The position numbers and the translations under genes are program-made. From contig DATJHO010000118.1 of assembly GCA_035493835.1 (NCBI GenBank), forward strand, positions 1 through 46,596: 46,596 bases of DNA. Reading direction: 5' to 3'. The DNA comes from DASZTU01 sp035493835 (GTDB lineage Bacteria > Pseudomonadota > Alphaproteobacteria > Rhizobiales > Devosiaceae). Below the pieces are notes generated by a model. It did not search any database. It saw nothing but the letters and a program-made list of their open reading frames with translations, and was not told the DNA's origin. This document shows, in pieces, positions 8,300 through 16,369 of this stretch (its first letter is position 1; the number at the start of each line of letters is the position of its first letter).

Positions 8300-10024
8300 C
8301 TACTGGATCGCTGTCTGGGGGGCCGGCCCGGCGGAAGCCGTTGCCGGCTCGAGGCCGCCCGCCTGCTTCTTGGTGATCTCGGCCTTGAGCGTAGGGTCGG
8401 GATTGAGCGAGGCCGCGACGTTCCACTGGAAATGCGCCTCGAGCTTGCGCCCGACCTTCCAATAGGCGTCGCCGAGGTGATCGTTGATCTGCGGATCGTT
8501 CGGCTTGAGCTGCACCGCCTGCTCCAGCGTATGGACCGCGTCGTCGTCGCGGCCGAGCTTGTAGAAGGCCCAGCCGAGGCTATCGACGATGAAACCATCG
8601 GTCGGGGTCGCCTTGACGGCGCGCTGGATCATGTCCAGGGCCTTGTCGAGGTTCTGGCCCTTGTCGACCCAGGTATAGCCCAGATAGTTCAGCACCTGCG
8701 GCTGCTCGGGGCTGAGCTGCAGCGCCTTGAGGAAATCGGCCTGCGCGTTGTCCCACTGGTTGCCGCGCTCATAGGCGATGCCGCGCTCATAGTAGAGCAC
8801 CCAGTCGGCAGTGCTCTCGCCCTTGTCGACATTGACCGCCTGGGAATAATATTTCGCCGCCTGATCGTACTGCTTGTCGGCCCGCATCAGGTCGCCCAGC
8901 ACCGTCAGCGCATCGAGATCGGTGGGGTTGGTGTTGACGATATTGGTCAACTGCCGGATCGCCTCCGGGCGGTTGTCCATGGCGTTGTAGTTTTGCGCCA
9001 CGCGGATCATCGCGGTCAGCCGCAGCGGGGAAGACGTCGGAATATTTGTGTAATAGGCGTTTGCCGCGGCGTGCTGGTCGCTGGCATCGAGCAATTGGCC
9101 GATCAGCAGCGGAATGACCTGGTCGTGGGGATCGAGGTAGAAACCGACCTGCAACAGGCTGATGGCGAGGTCCGGATTGCCGTCGCGCGCCAGCGCCACC
9201 GCAATGCCATGGAAGAGCTCGGCTGCCCCGCTCTGCGCATTGGCGGCATAAAGGCCGGGACGCTGGTGGGCGGCCAAATCCTTGCGCACCTGGTCGACGA
9301 CTGCGTCGCCGAGGCCGATGGCATCGAACTTGTCGATCACGCCCAGCGCCTCGTCGAAGCGGCCTGCATTGCCGAGCATGCGCGCATAGGCCTCGACCGC
9401 GCGCGGCGCCGTGGGGTTGGCCCGATAGGCCTTGCCGGCAAGGTCGATCGCTTCGGCGCTATCACCGGCAACATCGGCCATCAGCGCGCGATGGAACAAC
9501 AGGAAGTCCGAAAGGCCGCCCTTACCGACCTTGTCGAGATCGGCGAAGGCATCGTCCGGCCGGCCGTCGCCGACAAAGGCCCAGGCGCGCAACACCGCGC
9601 CGGTGATCCCGGCGATGTCGGCTGTGGAAACGCCGTTCAGCTGCCTTTCGACCGCGCGATAACGCCGGTCCCTGAGCTCGGAGGCGGCGATCACCAGCTT
9701 GGCGAAGCCGTTATTGGGCCTCAGCTCGAGCAAATGGTTGGCCATGGCCAGCGCCCGGTCCATGTCGCCATTGGCGAGGTAGGCGAGAAACGCCTGCTGC
9801 ACCACCAGCGGATTGGTCCATTCGACGGTGGTTGCGTCATGCAGGTAGCGCTCGGCGTCACCGGTCGAAAGATCGCGCAGGGCCTGCTGCCCGGCCAGGT
9901 ACGACCCATACCCGCTTGGCATCTCCAACGACACGGAGGTCGATGCCAGGGCCGGCGCACAGAGCGTCAGCGCCAGGGCGGATGCTACGAGCGGGCGGAT
10001 GAGGACGCGCAACACTTGGGTCAC
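8300..10024 (-). CDS. Exported tetratricopeptide-repeat protein
   Basis: A protein of about 574 residues with an N-terminal signal peptide (LIRPLVASALALTLCAPALAS) and then many TPR helices through to the C-terminus, for example ALTVLGDLMRADKQYDQAAKYY, LNYLGYTWVDKGQNLDKAL and NDHLGDAYWKVGRKLEAHF. TPR arrays are protein-interaction scaffolds; the protein is probably periplasmic or attached to the outer-membrane side. The GTG at 10024 is preferred because GGAG precedes it at 11 bases; an ATG at 10054 is also in frame with no clear ribosome site. It is coupled to ispE downstream. The specific partner is unknown. Confidence 0.9.
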   Translation of the reverse strand: MTQVLRVLIRPLVASALALTLCAPALASTSVSLEMPSGYGSYLAGQQALRDLSTGDAERYLHDATTVEWTNPLVVQQAFLAYLANGDMDRALAMANHLLELRPNNGFAKLVIAASELRDRRYRAVERQLNGVSTADIAGITGAVLRAWAFVGDGRPDDAFADLDKVGKGGLSDFLLFHRALMADVAGDSAEAIDLAGKAYRANPTAPRAVEAYARMLGNAGRFDEALGVIDKFDAIGLGDAVVDQVRKDLAAHQRPGLYAANAQSGAAELFHGIAVALARDGNPDLAISLLQVGFYLDPHDQVIPLLIGQLLDASDQHAAANAYYTNIPTSSPLRLTAMIRVAQNYNAMDNRPEAIRQLTNIVNTNPTDLDALTVLGDLMRADKQYDQAAKYYSQAVNVDKGESTADWVLYYERGIAYERGNQWDNAQADFLKALQLSPEQPQVLNYLGYTWVDKGQNLDKALDMIQRAVKATPTDGFIVDSLGWAFYKLGRDDDAVHTLEQAVQLKPNDPQINDHLGDAYWKVGRKLEAHFQWNVAASLNPDPTLKAEITKKQAGGLEPATASAGPAPQTAIQ

Positions 10025-10180
10025 AGGCGCAGAATCTCCAGAATGAAACGGCATTCAGTGGTAGCCAAGATTGTCGATTTTGCGGCCCCTCCGCAAGGGC
10101 GCGATGGTCACGATTGCGAGGGATGAGGGGTTGCTTCCCTCCGCCCGCCACAAGGGCATGCGAAATTGCGGCGGCCCATC

Positions 10181-10222
10181 GTCTCCCTCCCCCTTGCGGG
10201 GAGGGGCGCAGGGGTGGGGTTT
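10181..10222. repeat. Short GC-rich hairpin repeat, family C fragment
   Basis: A fragment CTCCCCTTGCGGGGAGGGGCG type hairpin followed by CAGGGGTGGGG, lying between the TPR gene and the ETF-QO gene. The same CTCCCCCTTGCGGGGA core appears at 23221-23257 and in expanded form at 23041-23180 and 35503-35620. Noncoding. Confidence 0.7.
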
Positions 10223-10274
10223 CGTGTCGCGAACTCCGCGCGAGGACAGGAAGCAGCCAGAAAGCGCCGCCCTC

Positions 10275-11924
10275 TCACATCCCCGAATAGTTCGGGCCGC
10301 TGCCGCCTTCCGGCGGGACCCAGGTGATGTTCTGCGCCGGGTCCTTGATATCGCAGGTCTTGCAGTGAACGCAGTTTGCCGCGTGGATGCGGAAGACCGG
10401 CGCGCCGGCCTCGCTCGCCATCTCATAGACGCCCGCGGGGCAATAGAGTGGCGCCGGCTCGCCAAATTTCGGCAAGTTCTCCGCCACCGGAACGCTTGGG
10501 TCCGTCAGCCGCAGGTGGACCGGCTGATCCTCGTCATGGGCGATATTGGCCAGGAACACCGAGGCGGCGCGATCGAAGGCGAGCTTGCCGTCGGGGCGCG
10601 CATAGGTTTTCCGCGCCGTTTCCGCGATCGGGCGCAGCGCCGCAAAATCCGCCTTTAGGTGTTGGAGGGTGCCGAAGGGCGAAAAACCCAGCAGCGCGTT
10701 GCACCACATGTCGATTCCAGCAAGGCCAACACCGAAAAGCCCGAAGCGCGACCACAGTGGTTTTGCGTTGCGCACGGGCAAAAGTTCGGCCTCGATCCCC
10801 GTGGCAAGGACGTTCTGCTGCAAGGCCGGGAGCCGGTCATGCGCCTTGCCTGCCGCCATGGCGTCGGCCACGGCATCGGCCGCGCCCATCCCCGAGCGGA
10901 TGGCATTGTGGATACCCTTGAGGGCCGGTACGTTCATGAAGCCCGCCGCGCACCCGATCAGCGCGCCGCCCGGAAAGGCGAGATCCGGGATCGATTGCCA
11001 GCCGCCCGAGGTCAACGCGCGTGCCCCGTAACTCATGCGGCGAGCGCCTTCGAGCAAGGGCGCAATGGCAGGGTGCTGCTTGAAACGCTGGAACTCGTCG
11101 AAGGGCGAAAGCGTGGGATTTTCGTAGTCGAGGTGGACGACCAGCCCGAGAAAAATTCGCCGATTGCCGGCGTGATAGCAGAATCCGCCGCCGCTAGTTG
11201 CCCCATCCAGCGGAAAGCCGAGATAGTGGTCCACCCGTCCTGGCTGGTGCCGATCCTCTGGAATCTCCCAGATTTCCTTGAGGCCCAGCCCATATTTCTG
11301 CGGACTTTTTCCACTCGCAAGGCCAAACCCCTCGATGACGCGCTTGGCCACCGACCCGCGCGCGCCCTCCGCAATCAACGTATATTTGGCCGCAAGCGCG
11401 ATGCCGCGCGCAAAGCCGGGTTTTTCGCCCCCATTGCGGTCGCGCCCGAGATCGCCGGTGATGATGCCGGTGACGGCGCCCGCCTCGTCGGTCAAAACGT
11501 CGATCGCCGCCGTCGAGGGATAGATTTCCACTCCGAGCGCCTCCGCCTGCCCGGCCAGCCATTTGCACAGCTCGCCGAGGCTGACGATCACCGCGTCCGC
11601 CGTCTTCATCTGCGGCGGGATCAGGCCTTCGGGAAAAACGAAATCGCCCTTTTCGGTAAGAAAATGGAAGCGGTCAGCGGTGACCGCCGGCCCGACCGGC
11701 GCGCCCTTTTCGCGCCAGCCCGGCAGCAGCGCATCAAGCCCGGCAGGGTTCATCACCGCGCCCGAAAGAATGTGGCCGCCGACTTCGGCCGCCTTCTCCA
11801 CCACGGTCACGGCGATGCCGGAATCGCGCTGCTTCAGCCGGATGGCGGCGGCGAGGCCCGCCGGCCCTGCCCCAATAATGACGACATCCGTTGCGAGCGT
11901 TTCGCGATCTTCGGCAGCAGCCAT
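10275..11924 (-). CDS. Electron transfer flavoprotein-ubiquinone oxidoreductase
   Basis: A 549-residue flavo-iron-sulfur enzyme that passes electrons from reduced ETF (fatty-acid and amino-acid dehydrogenation) to ubiquinone at the inner membrane. FAD-binding DVVIIGAGPAGLAAAIRL at about 13-30, the GGHILSGAV motif, and the C-terminal ferredoxin-like cluster site with Cys495, Cys518, Cys521 and Cys524 (CPAGVYE; NCVHCKTCDIKDP) are diagnostic, and the protein ends with the family's typical GPNYSGM. The ATG at 11924 (MAAAEDRET) is chosen over one 20 codons upstream that would reach into the divergent UDG promoter. Functionally linked to the quinone made by the prenyl synthase gene nearby. Confidence 0.97.
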   Translation of the reverse strand: MAAAEDRETLATDVVIIGAGPAGLAAAIRLKQRDSGIAVTVVEKAAEVGGHILSGAVMNPAGLDALLPGWREKGAPVGPAVTADRFHFLTEKGDFVFPEGLIPPQMKTADAVIVSLGELCKWLAGQAEALGVEIYPSTAAIDVLTDEAGAVTGIITGDLGRDRNGGEKPGFARGIALAAKYTLIAEGARGSVAKRVIEGFGLASGKSPQKYGLGLKEIWEIPEDRHQPGRVDHYLGFPLDGATSGGGFCYHAGNRRIFLGLVVHLDYENPTLSPFDEFQRFKQHPAIAPLLEGARRMSYGARALTSGGWQSIPDLAFPGGALIGCAAGFMNVPALKGIHNAIRSGMGAADAVADAMAAGKAHDRLPALQQNVLATGIEAELLPVRNAKPLWSRFGLFGVGLAGIDMWCNALLGFSPFGTLQHLKADFAALRPIAETARKTYARPDGKLAFDRAASVFLANIAHDEDQPVHLRLTDPSVPVAENLPKFGEPAPLYCPAGVYEMASEAGAPVFRIHAANCVHCKTCDIKDPAQNITWVPPEGGSGPNYSGM

Positions 11925-11974
11925 TGGGTTCTTATGAGTTGGTCTCGACGGCGGCCCGTGACATAACAGACACC

Positions 11975-12826
11975 ATGACCGCAAATCGACCGCTAAATGA
12001 CGCCGAGGCCCTTGCGGCGCTCGAGTGGTATCGCGCCGTTGGCGTCGATGTCGCCGTTGGCGAGTTGCCGGTTGACCGTTTTGCGACCTCGCAGATCGTG
12101 CCCCGGCGTGTTGCCACAGCAGAAGGCGGAACGAGCGGGGCGGCCGCGGCTATCCTCAACCGCGCGACACCCCCTGCCCCGGTGGCTGAGGCGCCGGCGA
12201 TCATCGTTAACGCCGATCCGAGCGAAACACGGGCCCTTGCCGCCGAGGCCAAGACGCTCGACGAACTGCGCGCCATCATGGAAGCCTATGACGGCTGCGT
12301 GCTCAAGAAGCGGGCGACGCAGCTGGTTTTTGCCGATGGCAACCCCGAGGCCGAAATCATGCTGGTGGGGGAAGGTCCGGGCGCCGACGAGGACCGCATC
12401 GGCAAGCCGTTCGTTGGCCGAGCCGGGCAATTGCTCGACCGCATGCTCGCCTCGATCGGGCTCGACCGCACAAAAGTGTTCATCGCCAACATGGTGCCGT
12501 GGCGGCCGCCGGGCAATCGCGAGCCGACGCCGGAAGAAATGGCGCTCTGCACGCCCTTCCTCCACCGGCAGATCGAGCTGGTCGCGCCAAAAATTTTGGT
12601 GACGCTCGGAAATGTGCCGACGCAATCTCTGTTTGATACCAAGGCCGGCATCACCCGCACGCGCGGGCAGTGGCGGCAACTGACGGTCAACAGCCACACC
12701 ATGCAGGCGATCGCGACCCTGCACCCGGCCTATCTGCTGCGCCAGCCGGCCGCCAAGGCGCAGGCCTGGCGCGACATGCTGGCGCTCAAGGCCATGATTA
12801 CAAAAGAGGTTTCGGCCGGGTTTTAG
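11975..12826 (+). CDS. Uracil-DNA glycosylase, family 4-like but missing two cluster cysteines
   Basis: A 283-residue protein of the uracil-DNA glycosylase superfamily, removing uracil (and perhaps related lesions) for base excision repair. It shows GEGPGADED (132-140), KPFVGRAGQLLDRML, PWRPPGNREPTPEE, and the HPAYLLR motif near the C-terminus. Canonical family 4 enzymes use four cysteines for a [4Fe-4S] cluster, in a CxxC pair, a KCRPPGNR motif and one near EEVxxC. Here only Cys108 (YDGC) and Cys192 (MALC) are seen; position 176 is Trp (PWRPPGNR). So cluster binding is doubtful. About 95 N-terminal residues are a variable, low-complexity extension. The ATG at 11975 leaves a 50-base divergent region with ETF-QO. 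Confidence 0.9.
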   Translation: MTANRPLNDAEALAALEWYRAVGVDVAVGELPVDRFATSQIVPRRVATAEGGTSGAAAAILNRATPPAPVAEAPAIIVNADPSETRALAAEAKTLDELRAIMEAYDGCVLKKRATQLVFADGNPEAEIMLVGEGPGADEDRIGKPFVGRAGQLLDRMLASIGLDRTKVFIANMVPWRPPGNREPTPEEMALCTPFLHRQIELVAPKILVTLGNVPTQSLFDTKAGITRTRGQWRQLTVNSHTMQAIATLHPAYLLRQPAAKAQAWRDMLALKAMITKEVSAGF

Positions 12827-12853
12827 TCCTTGTTCCGTCGCGTGTCCGAACCG

Positions 12854-12874
12854 GAAAAGTGGTAGCCACTTTTC
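12854..12874. repeat. Short palindrome GAAAAGTGG-N3-CCACTTTTC
   Basis: A perfect inverted repeat with nine-base arms and a three-base centre, in the gap between the UDG gene and the acyltransferase gene. The surrounding CCGGAAAAGTGG...CCACTTTTCC block resembles a short intergenic element I know to be common in Hyphomicrobiales. There is no T-run, so it is not called as a terminator, though it could still act at the RNA level after the UDG gene. Confidence 0.7.
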
Positions 12875-12950
12875 CTGGAAGCGCTCCAGGTAAACCAGGA
12901 AGGCTCCGCCGGCATCAGAACCCCCATGGGAACAACCGCAAGGAGACTGC

Positions 12951-13508
12951 ATGCGCCTCGACAATCTTTGGCCGCGACTGGTCGATCGCTTCAACACCAT
13001 GCGGGTGCGCTCGCGCGGGGTGGCGGTGAAGGACCGGGTGGTATTCATCGGCAAACGGCCGCGGATCACCAATGAGGGGTCCATAAACCTCGGCTCGCGC
13101 GTAAAATTCCGCGGCATCCTCAAGGGGGTCCGGCTCAAGGCCAACCCGAATTCGACCATCTCGATCGGCGACCGCACCTTCCTCAACGACGGCGTGGTGA
13201 TCACCGCCAGCAAATCCATCTCGATCGGCCGGCATTGCCTGATCGGCGACGGCGTCGCCATGTTCGACACCAATTACCACGAGATCGAGCAGGGCAGCGA
13301 GGTCATCACCGCCCCGATCAAGATCGGCAACAATGTGTGGATCGGGCGCGAGGCCCTGCTGATGCCCGGGGTCGAGATCGGCGACCACAGCGTCATCGGG
13401 GCGCGCTCGGTCGTGACCAAGTCGATTCCGGCCCGCGTGGTTGCCGCCGGCATTCCGGCAAAGCCGATTCGCTCGATCACCGCCGACGACGACTATATTC
13501 GCCGATAG
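12951..13508 (+). CDS. Hexapeptide-repeat (LbH) acyltransferase
   Basis: A 185-residue left-handed beta-helix protein of the NodL/maltose or WbbJ-type acetyltransferase group. Residues about 45-165 carry repeated hexapeptides such as STISIGDRTFLNDG, ISIGRHCLIGDG, IKIGNNVWIGREA and VEIGDHSVIGARSVV, with the loop DTNYHEIE (its His is the usual catalytic residue) and the closing AAGIPAKPIR. Such enzymes O-acetylate sugars for surface polysaccharides using acetyl-CoA; the acceptor cannot be predicted. The ATG at 12951 is preceded by AAGGAGA. No sugar-biosynthesis genes are adjacent. Confidence 0.92.
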   Translation: MRLDNLWPRLVDRFNTMRVRSRGVAVKDRVVFIGKRPRITNEGSINLGSRVKFRGILKGVRLKANPNSTISIGDRTFLNDGVVITASKSISIGRHCLIGDGVAMFDTNYHEIEQGSEVITAPIKIGNNVWIGREALLMPGVEIGDHSVIGARSVVTKSIPARVVAAGIPAKPIRSITADDDYIRR

Positions 13509-13828
13509 TTCGCCGCTGGGGGCCGCTTCTGCTCCTCCCTCCCCGGGTCAGGCCCCGGGGATGACTTGGTGAAAGGACGTGCCGCGACCGCTGCGCGGGC
13601 GGCGGGGCACCTCCATCCCACAAGCAGTCGTCATGGCCGGACTTGATCCCGCCACCCATGATGACGCGCCAGCTCAGTTGGCGAGCAAGCAAAAATCCAC
13701 ACAGCGCTGTGGAATTTTGTTGATCAGTTTGCCGCCGGCCCGAATTTAGTCAGACTCTTCAGCCATTTCGGCAGTGACTTCGGGTCGCCTCGCCTTTTCA
13801 AAAACAATCCAGCCGCCTACAAAGCTTC
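13509..13828. other. 320-base intergenic stretch, noncoding
   Basis: No credible gene on either strand. Its first half is a family B repeat (13541-13670). The remainder, up to the MFS start, is ordinary sequence with a short palindromic stretch CACAGCGCTGTGG near 13699; it should hold the MFS promoter, but I see no strong -35/-10 pair. Confidence 0.6.
13541..13670. repeat. Dispersed palindromic repeat, family B, copy 2
   Basis: The hairpin CCCCGGGTCAGGCCCCGGGG plus ATGAC is at the left, and TCGTCATGGCCGGACTTGAT with CCACCCATGATGACGCGCC at the right. Compared with copy 1 at 7249-7359, the two halves occur in the opposite order, so the element is modular. Confidence 0.8.
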
Positions 13829-15079
13829 ATGTCCCATGTGATCAAGATCTATTCCCTGTTGATCGGCTCGGCTCTGCTGATGTTCGGTGGCGGGTTGCAG
13901 GGCCTCGTGCTGTCGGTGCGGGGCGCCGAGGAGCATTTTTCGCTCACGGCACTTGGGCTGATCGGCACCGGCTGGTCGGTGGGCTATGTCGCCGGCTCGA
14001 TCACCGTGCCGATGCTGGTGAAACGCGTCGGCCACATCCGCGCCTATTCGGTGATGGCCGCGATCGGCACGATCACCATCCTTTGCAACCTGCTGCTGGT
14101 GAACGACATCGCCTGGATCATCCTGCGCGCGCTCTCCGGCTATTGCTTCGCCGGGGCGGCGATGATCGTCGAGAGCTGGCTCAACGAGGTGACCGACAAC
14201 CGAAGCCGCGGCACGATCTTTTCGCTCTATTCGGCGATCAACATGACGGCCTCGACCATCGGCCAGCTCGCCATGGCGGTAACCGGCACCATCGGCGATA
14301 TCCCGTTCGTGGTGGGCGCCATCAGCTTCATCTGCGCGCTGCTGCCCACCGCCCTCACCACCAAGCCGCAGCCCAGGCCCCTGCAATCGGCGCGGCTCGA
14401 CCTGAAACTGCTGTACACGACCTCGCCGGTCGCCGCGATCGCGGCCTTTTCGATCGGCATGGCCAACGGCACATTCGGCACGCTGGCCCCGGTCTATGGC
14501 TATAGCCAGAAACTCGATGCGGCGAGCATCTCCTACTTGATGGCCCTGCCGGTGATCGCCGGCGCCGTGTTCCAGATTCCAGTCGGGCGGCTCTCCGACA
14601 AGATGGACCGGCGCAAGGTGATCATCGCGCTCTCGCTGGTGGCGGCGGTGATGGGCGCGCTGCTGGTCCTGCTCGATCCCCGCAACGGCCCGTTGCTCTA
14701 TGTGCTGTTCGGCATTTACGGGCTCTGCGCCTACCCGCTCTACGGCATTGCGGTGGCGCACGCCAACGACTCGGCCCAGGAAGGCGATTTCGCCAAGATT
14801 TCGGGCGGCATGCTGCTGATCATGGGCGTCGGCCTCGCCATCGGCCCGGCCATCGCCCCGATCCTGATGAACAGCATGCGGCCGGTTGCGATGTTCATCG
14901 TCACCGCCGCCTTCCACGGCGCACTGGCGACCTCCACCATTCTGCGCATGCTCGCCCGCCCGAATCGCCTCGCCAAGCGCAGCCGCTTCTGGCCGATCTT
15001 TTCCGAAAAGGCGCAAACGCCGGAGACCGTGGTGCTCGACCCGCGCTCCGACGAAGAGTCCGTGCAGCAGGTGCTTTGA
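13829..15079 (+). CDS. MFS transporter (YcaD-like)
   Basis: A 416-residue major facilitator superfamily permease with about 12 hydrophobic segments and a central cytoplasmic loop near residue 190. The first half has LGLIGTGWSVGYVAGS and GYCFAGAAMIVESWLN; the latter matches the E-S-W-L-N motif of the YcaD/sugar-phosphate-like MFS subgroup. The second half has PVGRLSDKMDRRKVI, the standard loop 8-9 motif A. Substrate unknown; a drug or metabolite exporter is possible. The C-terminal 30 residues are polar. ATG at 13829; no strong ribosome site is visible. Monocistronic, between repeat-bearing gaps. Confidence 0.93.
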   Translation: MSHVIKIYSLLIGSALLMFGGGLQGLVLSVRGAEEHFSLTALGLIGTGWSVGYVAGSITVPMLVKRVGHIRAYSVMAAIGTITILCNLLLVNDIAWIILRALSGYCFAGAAMIVESWLNEVTDNRSRGTIFSLYSAINMTASTIGQLAMAVTGTIGDIPFVVGAISFICALLPTALTTKPQPRPLQSARLDLKLLYTTSPVAAIAAFSIGMANGTFGTLAPVYGYSQKLDAASISYLMALPVIAGAVFQIPVGRLSDKMDRRKVIIALSLVAAVMGALLVLLDPRNGPLLYVLFGIYGLCAYPLYGIAVAHANDSAQEGDFAKISGGMLLIMGVGLAIGPAIAPILMNSMRPVAMFIVTAAFHGALATSTILRMLARPNRLAKRSRFWPIFSEKAQTPETVVLDPRSDEESVQQVL

Positions 15080-15127
15080 CGCCTTTTGGCCGGGCGTCAT
15101 TCCCGCGAGCGCTTCCCCCTCACCAGC

Positions 15128-15215
15128 GTCATCCCGACGAACGTCGGGATCCATCTCCGGCCAACATTCCGCACGGGGCAGCGAAAAATGGATTCCGGCG
15201 TTCGCCGGAATGACG
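15128..15215. repeat. Dispersed palindromic repeat, family A, copy 2
   Basis: Same architecture as 4023-4113: CCCGACGAACGTCGGG, then ATCCATCTCCGGCCAAC, a variable centre, then ATGGATTCCGGCGTTCGCCG with GAATGACG. It lies between the MFS gene and the insertion-sequence remnant. Confidence 0.85.
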
Positions 15216-15328
15216 CCCGGGAAGGGGCAAAGCTATCGCCAAATGAGCTGCGCCCCCAGCGGGGCCCGGATGAACGCTCAAGAGCATTTCAACCTCCGGC
15301 GGAACCCCAAAATTCGGGACTTATGTCT

Positions 15329-15357
15329 TTGACAAACCCAACTCCATGTGAGATAAC
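15329..15357 (+). promoter_or_regulatory. Candidate sigma-70 promoter for the transposase
   Basis: TTGACA (15329-15334) and GATAAC (15352-15357) are separated by 17 bases, ending 11 bases before the transposase ATG. The -35 box lies inside the tentative left terminal repeat, as is usual for IS elements. Predicted from sequence only. Confidence 0.5.
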
Positions 15358-15368
15358 AATCTCAAGCC

Positions 15369-16091
15369 ATGTCCGTTCTCAGCAAGCCCTACTTTCACGA
15401 TGAAGCCGCCGCTTTCGAGCACGTCGAGGCGATGCTGTGGCCGGAAGGCCCGGTTTGCCCGCACTGTGGTTCCGTCGCGAAGCCCTACAAGCTGACGGGC
15501 GTGCGCTCCAAGGCCAGCAAGAAGAACCCGGAAGGCGTTGAGCGCCATGGTCTCTACAAGTGCCGCGACTGCCGCGCGCAGTTCACGGTTCGCATCGGCA
15601 CGATCTTTGAGGAAAGCCACTTGCCGCTGCATATCTGGCTTCAGGCCATCCACCTGATGTGCTCCAGCAAGAAGGGCATCAGCGCCCACCAGCTGCATCG
15701 CGTACTGGAATGCACCTACAAGACGGCTTGGTTCCTAGAGCACCGCATTCGCGAGGCCATGCGCCTGCCGCTTGAAGATCAGGGCGCGCTGGGCGGCAAC
15801 GGCATGGCCGTGGAACTGGACGACCATAGCGCCGACGAATATGTGCGCGGCGACGCCTACACCAACACCGTCGAGGGCGTGTTCAGCATCCTCAAACGCG
15901 GCATTACCGGCACGTTCCACCATGTCAGCCAGCAACACCTGCACCGCTATCTGGCGGAGTTCGATTTCCGGTACAACAACCGGACGGCGCTTGGCGTCGA
16001 AGACCAGAAGCGGGCCACCCGCGCCTTAGAAGGGGTCAAGGGCAAGCGCCTGACTTATCGCAGGCCTGACGGCGAAACGAACCTCATCTAA
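15369..16091 (+). CDS. IS1595-family transposase with in-frame internal deletion
   Basis: A 240-residue transposase. The N-terminal zinc ribbon is intact (CPHC at 30-33, CRDC at 65-68), followed by the helical part LPLHIWLQAIHLMCSSKKGISAHQL and the C-terminal NTVEGVFSILKRG (163-178) with HRYLAEFDFRYNNR. Family members are normally about 310-320 residues. The catalytic core between MAVELD (first Asp, about 151) and DEYVRGD (157) is missing some 75-80 residues that should carry the second catalytic Asp. Frame is preserved across the join. It is therefore expected to be inactive in catalysis but may still bind its ends. Homologues in other genomes should show the missing segment. Confidence 0.85.
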   Translation: MSVLSKPYFHDEAAAFEHVEAMLWPEGPVCPHCGSVAKPYKLTGVRSKASKKNPEGVERHGLYKCRDCRAQFTVRIGTIFEESHLPLHIWLQAIHLMCSSKKGISAHQLHRVLECTYKTAWFLEHRIREAMRLPLEDQGALGGNGMAVELDDHSADEYVRGDAYTNTVEGVFSILKRGITGTFHHVSQQHLHRYLAEFDFRYNNRTALGVEDQKRATRALEGVKGKRLTYRRPDGETNLI

Positions 16092-16107
16092 GGGATTCAC
16101 AAACAAG

Positions 16108-16136
16108 GACGGCGGTGATAGGTTCACCGCCGTCCA
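16108..16136 (+). other. Perfect 12-bp hairpin behind the transposase
   Basis: GGACGGCGGTGA at 16108-16119 pairs perfectly with TCACCGCCGTCC at 16125-16136 around a five-base loop. There is no T-run, so it is not a canonical terminator, but it lies immediately outside the tentative right end of the IS and may help stop or protect its transcript. Confidence 0.6.
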
Positions 16137-16162
16137 TAGGTCGCTCTGTGGCTCACCATTGG

Positions 16163-16198
16163 GGCTCCTTAACCTGGCCGGGTTAGGGAGCCTTTCTC
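16163..16198 (+). terminator. Rho-independent terminator downstream of the IS remnant
   Basis: GGCTCCTTAACC pairs with GGTTAGGGAGCC (one G-U pair) around a TGGCCG loop, followed by TTTCTCATTT. It separates the IS remnant from the next promoter at 16316. Confidence 0.75.
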
Positions 16199-16315
16199 AT
16201 TTATCCCGTCCCGACGCCGTGAGCCATGCCTCGGGTAGGGCGGCCCTTCTCCTCTTCATCGCAACCGTTCCTCGTGAGTCGTTGGACGATCAAGAGCTAG
16301 CCCTGTCTCCAAACC

Positions 16316-16344
16316 TTGTCAACAGGCCAAAGACAGGCTATCTG
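16316..16344 (+). promoter_or_regulatory. Candidate sigma-70 promoter for the 16370 gene pair
   Basis: TTGTCA (16316-16321), 17-base spacer, TATCTG (16339-16344). A strong ribosome site AAGGAGG follows at 16358-16364, five bases before the ATG at 16370. Together with the terminator at 17341 this delimits a two-gene unit. Confidence 0.5.
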
Positions 16345-16369
16345 ATTTCCTATCTCTAAGGAGGCGGAC

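Larger units (their letters stand above)
15328..16104 (+). mobile_element. IS1595-family insertion sequence, internally deleted
   Basis: The element holds one transposase frame (15369-16091). Tentative imperfect terminal inverted repeats flank it: TTTGACAAACCC at 15328-15339 and GGGATTCACAAA at 16093-16104 (9 of 12 positions match as inverted repeats). A total of about 780 bases is short for the family because the transposase has lost its middle. I could not define a target-site duplication, so the exact ends are uncertain. Confidence 0.6.

Noticed and set aside
8222..10126. 634-codon open frame on the plus strand opposite the TPR gene
   Set aside because: Shadow of a protein with clear TPR motifs and signal peptide on the minus strand.
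16159..16359. 66-codon frame between the IS and the unknown pair
   Set aside because: It runs through the terminator hairpin at 16163-16192 and over the predicted promoter, without a ribosome site.
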